A stretch of DNA of 45,337 nt. It comes from Clostridiaceae bacterium (lineage in GTDB: Bacteria > Bacillota > Clostridia > Saccharofermentanales > Saccharofermentanaceae). Shown piece by piece: positions 41,227 to 45,337 of this stretch. Both the position numbers and the translations under genes were made by a program. Location: contig JAAYCT010000011.1 in the NCBI GenBank assembly GCA_012729635.1, positions 1 to 45,337 on the forward strand, read 5' to 3'. Every line of letters begins with the position of its first letter. The first letter of the stretch is position 1. Under the pieces are notes generated by a model, which had not been told where the DNA came from, did no database searches, and worked only from the letters and a program-made list of their open reading frames with translations.

Positions 41227-42240
41227 ATGAGAAGATTACGGTTTTTAGTATCGATTCTGGTCGTATCGCTGTTTCTTTCTTCCTGTTCGGGTGCTCTGGG
41301 AACCCCTTCCGGATCGGTACCTTCATCCGAAGTGCCGACTTTGGATGAATCGGCGGCATCCTCAACGACAAAGCGAACGCTTCCGACTCCGACGCCGGAG
41401 GTCATCCGGGTTTTTTCGGAATCGCTGACCGACAAGGAGCGCGAAAGCATCACGATCGGCTTGCTTTCCCCGGAACATGAATACTATGAAGGTGCTGTCG
41501 CCGATGATCCGCAAATTGTCGAGTACTTAACGGAAATATCAATCTATGACGAAGAAATCGACGATGAATTCATCATTCATGTCGCCTTGCCTTCGAACTA
41601 TTCGATCGAAAAGTCATACCCGACAATCGTTATGACCGACGGAATCTGGCGCTTGTACGACATTATTACGCTCCGGGGAATGATGGAAAACCGGGAGATC
41701 GAGGATCTGATTCTGGTCTCAATCGGGTATCCGAACGGATACGACTATGAGACGATCCGCGAACGAGACTTTACCGACGATCCGGAAAGCTTTCTTCATT
41801 TTATTGTCGACAATCTGGTTCCGTATCTTGCGGAGAATTACCCGATCGATACGAGTCGACTCACTTTGACCGGACACTCGCTCGGCGGATATTTTGCGTT
41901 CTATTCACTTTTCAACAGCGATCATATCGGAAAAGGGGTGTTCACGAATTATGTTGCGGCGAGCCCCTGGCTTCAGGCGATGACCGGCCTGAAAAACATG
42001 GATACCTTCGAGAAGGAGTATTTTGAACGCAATCAAACGCTTCCGGCCAGTATGTATGTCACGGCGGGAGGATTGGAGTCCGCCGGTTACAGGGCTCGAA
42101 TCAGTAATCTGTGTGCGACCGTGACGGCCCGCGGCTACGAGGGCTTGTGGCTGACCTACGAGGACATAGAAGGAGAGTCGCATAATTCGGTATTCGGACC
42201 GACGGTAACGGATGCGCTCCGATTTTTTTACGGGACGTGA
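41227..42240 (+). CDS. Lipoprotein esterase of the esterase D/enterochelin esterase type (alpha/beta hydrolase), copy 1
   Basis: The 337-residue protein has a lipoprotein signal peptide ending LFLSSC and a Ser/Thr-rich linker. The putative esterase fold (PF00756-like) shows EHEYYEGAV, FIIHVALPSNYSIEKSYPTI, VMTDGIWRLYD and the nucleophile elbow GHSLGGYFAFY (Ser ~217). A late acidic residue and the His of GESHNSVF complete a likely catalytic triad. It probably hydrolyses esters outside the membrane, such as acylated sugars or siderophore-like esters; substrate unknown. GGAGG precedes the ATG. The next gene is a tandem paralogue. Confidence 0.88.
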   Translation: MRRLRFLVSILVVSLFLSSCSGALGTPSGSVPSSEVPTLDESAASSTTKRTLPTPTPEVIRVFSESLTDKERESITIGLLSPEHEYYEGAVADDPQIVEYLTEISIYDEEIDDEFIIHVALPSNYSIEKSYPTIVMTDGIWRLYDIITLRGMMENREIEDLILVSIGYPNGYDYETIRERDFTDDPESFLHFIVDNLVPYLAENYPIDTSRLTLTGHSLGGYFAFYSLFNSDHIGKGVFTNYVAASPWLQAMTGLKNMDTFEKEYFERNQTLPASMYVTAGGLESAGYRARISNLCATVTARGYEGLWLTYEDIEGESHNSVFGPTVTDALRFFYGT

Positions 42241-42345
42241 GCGCCAGGAAAAGCGTTTTGAATAAATGCGTCCGCTTTTCGAGCCGGATTGAATTCAGGG
42301 ACGGTTACGTAGACGGTTGGTTCCGATGAGTGAAAAGGAGGTCCT

Positions 42346-43257
42346 GTGCGTAAACGATATTTGCTTATTTTTATGGTTTTGGTTCTTGCTTCGGCGACCG
42401 CTTCCTGCACATCCGACAAACCGAAGGTGTATGCCGATTCGCCGACGGACGGGGAGCGAAAGAGTATCGTCTTCGGTGACTTGTCTGTCGAGCATGAGTA
42501 TTACGAAGCGGCCGTCTTAGATGACCCGGAATGCGTTGATTACATTCGTGAGATGCGAATCAGGGATGAGGAAATCGGGGCGCAGTTCGTGGTTCATGTT
42601 TCACTTCCGCCGGATTATTCTGAGGGGGTAAGCTATCCGACAGTGGTTATGACCGATGGAATTTGGCGACTTACGGAGCATACCGGTCTGAGAAAAATGA
42701 TGAAGGACGGACAAATTCGGGAGCTGATTCTCGTAAGCATCGGCTATCCCGACGGTTATGACTATATGACGTTACGGGACCGCGATCTGTATAAGGATCC
42801 CGAGAGCTTCCTGCATTTCATTGTCGACAACCTCGTTCCGATCCTTTCCGAAAACTATTCCGTCGACCCGCGTGATATGACATTGACCGGCCATTCCAAC
42901 GGCGGTTACTTTGCTTTCTACGCTTTGTTTCAAAGGGATACGATCGGGAAAAACATCTTTCGGAACTATCTGGTCGGAAGCCCGGCGTTGGCCGCAAGAA
43001 CCGACGGAAAGAGTATGGATGATTTTGAAAGGGAATATTTCGCGCGAAAACAAACCCTGGACGCAAGGGTCTGCGTAACGGTGGGCGAATGGGAGCCGGT
43101 TGATTTTACCCGGCGAATCGACGATTTCGTGCGCACGGTTGACGCTCGCTTATACCCGGGGCTTTCGTTGACCTATGATGTGCTTGAAAAGCAAACGCAC
43201 ACGACTTCGTTCAAGCCAGCGATCGACCGGGCGATGCTGATGTTTTACGGCACATAA
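42346..43257 (+). CDS. Lipoprotein esterase of the esterase D type, copy 2
   Basis: It starts at GTG 42346 with AAAGGAGG 5 nt upstream. The 303-residue protein has a lipoprotein signal ending SATASC and the same fold and order of motifs as the preceding gene: EHEYYEAAV, FVVHVSLPPDYSEGVSYPTV, VMTDGIWRL, YPDGYDYMTLRDRDLYKDPE and LHFIVDNLVPILSENYSVD. The nucleophile elbow is GHSNGGYFAFYALF, and a late TTSF replaces the sibling's HNSVF, with the His kept in QTHTTSF. The two are clearly a tandem duplication with divergence of the substrate region. Confidence 0.88.
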   Translation: MRKRYLLIFMVLVLASATASCTSDKPKVYADSPTDGERKSIVFGDLSVEHEYYEAAVLDDPECVDYIREMRIRDEEIGAQFVVHVSLPPDYSEGVSYPTVVMTDGIWRLTEHTGLRKMMKDGQIRELILVSIGYPDGYDYMTLRDRDLYKDPESFLHFIVDNLVPILSENYSVDPRDMTLTGHSNGGYFAFYALFQRDTIGKNIFRNYLVGSPALAARTDGKSMDDFEREYFARKQTLDARVCVTVGEWEPVDFTRRIDDFVRTVDARLYPGLSLTYDVLEKQTHTTSFKPAIDRAMLMFYGT

Positions 43258-43323
43258 TCGGACCCGGATCCGTTCTGAAGCCGTTCATGAAATCCTTCGC
43301 TCATTCCCCGCAAAACGGAAAAA

Positions 43324-43749
43324 TTACATCAGCGATTCGACAATCCGTTCCGCGCTTTTTACACAACGCTCGCAGACCTTGATCAGGCCGCGTTCAGCGT
43401 ACTCGGCCTGTCCCTGATCGGTTTTCAGGTCGATGCCGCCGAGAAGATTTTTACATATGTAACTGCCGTTTTCACGCACAAATCGTTTGGTCAACTCGTT
43501 GACCTTCTCGTAGGTGTCATACGTTGCGGAAGAATCGGTATCGGAAGTCCGTCCGTAACGCAGTCCCAGCGCCATAATTCCGCCCGTCACCGCGCCGCAC
43601 ACCTCCTCATTTCTGGCCATTCCGGCCCCGAAACCGCTCGCGATTTTGAGCGCGGTATCGTAATCCAGGCCGTTCTCTTCCGCAAACCGGCCGAAGACGG
43701 CTTGGGAGCAGCTGAAGCCCGCTTCAAAGAGATCCGTTGCTTTTTTCAT
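43324..43749 (-). CDS. C_GCAxxG_C_C family redox protein
   Basis: GGAGG precedes ATG 43749; the in-frame ATG at 43818 is not needed. The 141-residue protein has FEAGFSCSQAVFGRFAEENG (first Cys), GFGAGMARNEEVCGAVTGGI (the GxGA/GC..xxG motif), YICKNLLGGIDL and the C-terminal CERCVKSAERI. The spaced Cys residues define the C_GCAxxG_C_C family (PF09719), thought to bind a metal or serve in redox. No partner gene is obvious. Confidence 0.92.
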   Translation of the reverse strand: MKKATDLFEAGFSCSQAVFGRFAEENGLDYDTALKIASGFGAGMARNEEVCGAVTGGIMALGLRYGRTSDTDSSATYDTYEKVNELTKRFVRENGSYICKNLLGGIDLKTDQGQAEYAERGLIKVCERCVKSAERIVESLM

Positions 43750-43997
43750 AATATGCCTCCGTATCATGAGAAGAACGTATGTTTGTTTTAGATTATCATT
43801 TGCATACGGGGAAATCAATATCGTTTGTTAGGAATCTTTTCACCTATTTGCGTCTTACGTATGTGAAGAACGGGTCTGGTGTCGATCATTTACTTTTTTC
43901 CCGTATACGGCAGACTATGACTGAAAATCCTCGGAGATTCGGCTGAATATTTGAAAATCGGAATCGATGCACGGCGCACTACTGCTTGACGGGCGGT

Positions 43998-44044
43998 GCG
44001 GATACCGGCAAAATCGACGAAAGTGCTTCGTTTGCCGGTATTTT
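43998..44044 (+). repeat. Dispersed hairpin repeat, copy 4
   Basis: The unit starts GCGGATACCGGCAAAATCGA. ATACCGGCAAA (44002-44012) pairs with TTTGCCGGTAT (44031-44041), followed by TTTT. It differs from the 30.2-kb copy by a few loop bases. It is the only feature I see in the 430-bp gap 43750-44180 apart from the promoter at 44111. Confidence 0.75.
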
Positions 44045-44110
44045 ACTGTTCCCGGAATATCGAAGGACTCTGTCTTCCGGATCGTGGTGAAGAGTCTCTT
44101 GAAAACGAAC

Positions 44111-44139
44111 TTGACTTTTCCGTATTATATTTAGATAAT
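44111..44139 (+). promoter_or_regulatory. Promoter of the zinc-ribbon gene
   Basis: TTGACT (44111-44116), 17 bp and GATAAT (44134-44139) stand ~40 bp before the start at 44181. Confidence 0.65.
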
Positions 44140-44180
44140 TATTCTCGGTAATGAATAACAGTCGGGGAGGAGATAAAATA

Positions 44181-44414
44181 ATGAGATGTACTTCTTGCGG
44201 ACATCAACTGGTCGGATCCAAAGTCTGTCCGTCTTGCGGTTATGATCATCGATTAAAGAAAATTGAAGCGGTTTCCAATGATACGACAAAAGATGATTTG
44301 ATCCTGAGAACATGGCTCTGGATCCTCTGTTGGTTAATCATTCCCTCTACGATCGGTAATCTGATGACTAAAACAAAGTCATCTTCATGGATTTTGCGGG
44401 TTCGATCCTCGTAG
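44181..44414 (+). CDS. Zinc-ribbon membrane protein, N-terminal part
   Basis: GGGAGGAG supports ATG 44181. The 77 residues comprise a zinc ribbon (MRCTSCGHQLVGSKVCPSCG, two CxxC pairs), a linker and one membrane helix (TWLWILCWLIIPSTIGNLM). The frame ends with an unlikely tail (KTKSSSWILRVRSS) that overlaps the start of the next membrane-protein frame by 28 bp. A frameshift near 44370-44410 may have split one zinc-ribbon/polytopic membrane gene. Two overlapping genes remain possible. Confidence 0.6.
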   Translation: MRCTSCGHQLVGSKVCPSCGYDHRLKKIEAVSNDTTKDDLILRTWLWILCWLIIPSTIGNLMTKTKSSSWILRVRSS

Positions 44415-44836
44415 GGCTGACATCTTTGGCATATTGTCTGATTCTCTTACGGTTATCGACCGTCGAAAAAGATTATCGAAAAGCGGGAATATTCTACCTG
44501 ATTATCGTGGGCGTATCCGCTCTTTCCGGGCTCGGCGGAACCACCTTGACTGCGATATTAGCTCTTCCCTTAGCGATTGTTTCTCTTCTCAGTCAGTATT
44601 TTGAGATGAGTAGTCACGCTTATGTTCTGGCCGGCGTTGATATCAACTTGTCGGATGCCTGGACCCTGCTCTGGAAATGGACGATCGGAGTATATTGCGG
44701 TTTGTTGGCCGGAGTTATTCTTGTAGTGCTCATTCCAATACTCGGCCTTATCGTAACGCTTGTAGCCTTGATCGGGATTTTAATCGTTAGCATTGTCAAA
44801 CTCGTTTTACTCTTTCGAACGGCCCGGTCATTCTGA
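44387..44836 (+). CDS. Polytopic membrane protein, possibly the C-terminal part of the zinc-ribbon gene
   Basis: The 149-residue frame has four membrane helices: GSILVGLTSLAYCLILLRL, AGIFYLIIVGVSALSGLG with TTLTAILALPLAIVSLLS, WTIGVYCGLLAGVILVVLIP, and LIVTLVALIGILIVSIVKLV. It has no ribosome binding site of its own near ATG 44387. It continues logically from the zinc-ribbon frame that ends at 44414, one base out of phase. Function unknown. Confidence 0.55.
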   Translation: MDFAGSILVGLTSLAYCLILLRLSTVEKDYRKAGIFYLIIVGVSALSGLGGTTLTAILALPLAIVSLLSQYFEMSSHAYVLAGVDINLSDAWTLLWKWTIGVYCGLLAGVILVVLIPILGLIVTLVALIGILIVSIVKLVLLFRTARSF

Positions 44837-44850
44837 TCGGTAGTGATTGA

Positions 44851-45215
44851 TTACGCTCCGTTCGCTTGGCTCAGGACCCAAAGCCCTTCCTCAAGAGCAG
44901 ATGTTTCCCACCCGATATATTCGCCGTCCGCTATGGTGTTGTCGTAATTTATCGGATCGGCGGCTTCGTGCGTGAATCGCCAACGGAACAGAATATTGTT
45001 ATCAAAGTAAAGGCGATGATCGGGATAGTATTCCGGACCGTCCCAAAAAGAAAAAATCAACGTTCCGTCTTTGTACTGATAGGTTCTTGCATAGACGTTT
45101 CCGCTCGTCCCTGCGGCAATATCGATCATGACGATTTCGGTTCCGTTATGGTATGAAACTACGCCCGGAGATACCGTAGTCTTGGTATATTCATTCGACG
45201 TTATTTTGTCGGGAC
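44851..45215 (-). pseudogene. C-terminal fragment of a secreted-type protein, cut at its 5' end
   Basis: The minus-strand frame is open from ~45215 to 44851, and the first ATG is at 45129. The residues before that ATG (TKTTVSPGVVSYHNGTEIVM) read on naturally, so the true start is missing. The fragment is rich in aromatic and acidic residues (GTLIFSFWDGPEYYPDHRLY, ADGEYIGWETSALEEGLWVL), as in beta-rich extracellular domains. The lost start coincides with the edge of the IS3-type element beyond 45190. Family not recognised. Confidence 0.5.
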
Positions 45216-45337
45216 CATGCTAAAATAATAGACAATTTGCTAAGATGGAACAGAGTGGGAGACACTCAGAAATCGGAGGCAAGAAATGGGAGGAATTCGG
45301 AAGCAATACGACGAGGAATTTAAGAAAAACGCGGTGA
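45190..45337 (+). mobile_element. Left end of an IS3-family insertion sequence with the start of its orfA
   Basis: GGAGG (45275-45279) precedes ATG 45286, which opens MGGIRKQYDEEFKKNAV at the window edge. That is the helix-turn-helix start of IS3-family OrfA transposases as I know them. Upstream, the stretch ending CTAAAATAATAGACAATT resembles IS3-type terminal DNA, but I cannot fix the exact end. The element continues beyond the window. Confidence 0.7.

Overview
The window looks like a chromosomal segment of a Firmicutes (Clostridia-like) bacterium of roughly even GC content. The evidence is strong AGGAGG-type ribosome binding sites, GTG and TTG starts, many lipoprotein signal peptides with outer-membrane genes absent, a BlaI/BlaR1 pair, XRE and TetR regulators, and a full oligopeptide ABC operon. 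I cannot name the species. No rRNA, tRNA, CRISPR array or prophage was seen. The one clear transposase is an IS3-type start cut by the right edge.

Left accessory region (1-5.8 kb): the 3' end of an HD-domain (SpoT-like) hydrolase, an AbiEi/AbiEii toxin-antitoxin pair, and then a second copy of the last ~87 bp of the HD gene. Next come a J-domain coiled-coil protein with a tightly linked HIRAN protein, a pRiA4b ORF-3-like protein, a Bro-N/Fic fusion, and a truncated, start-less second copy of the pRiA4b ORF-3-like gene. Both toxin-type modules therefore sit between duplicated pieces of a neighbouring gene.

Middle region (5.9-31.7 kb): mostly signalling and envelope genes. They include a secreted MsrA-MsrB lipoprotein, a LacI-like sensor fused to a diguanylate cyclase, a flavodoxin, a three-gene ABC-2 exporter, an orphan membrane protein and a K+-dependent-type membrane pyrophosphatase. 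They are followed by a lipoprotein sugar dehydrogenase, a TetR-flavodoxin-flavodoxin operon with its operator, a lipoprotein, an XRE/membrane-protein pair sharing a C-terminal domain, and a PAS-GGDEF-hemerythrin protein. BlaI/BlaR1 follows, with two operators and a sensor domain that is not penicillin-binding, then an XRE regulator behind a decayed GNAT gene, a ketopantoate-reductase-like protein and a DEAD-box helicase starting at TTG.

Right region (31.9-45.3 kb): an oppA-B-C-D-F operon on the minus strand, with an oversized OppA, an OppC carrying a ~380-residue extracytoplasmic insertion, and an extremely stable hairpin between oppA and oppB. Further right are two tandem esterase-like lipoproteins, a C_GCAxxG_C_C protein, two zinc-ribbon/membrane loci that both look frameshifted, and a gene remnant apparently cut by the IS3-type element.

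A dispersed ~48-bp hairpin repeat (arms ATACCGGC/GCCGGTAT) occurs at about 10.2, 30.2 and 44.0 kb. Remnants of genes (J-domain paralogue, GNAT, HD 3' end, pRiA4b ORF-3) show repeated duplication and decay.
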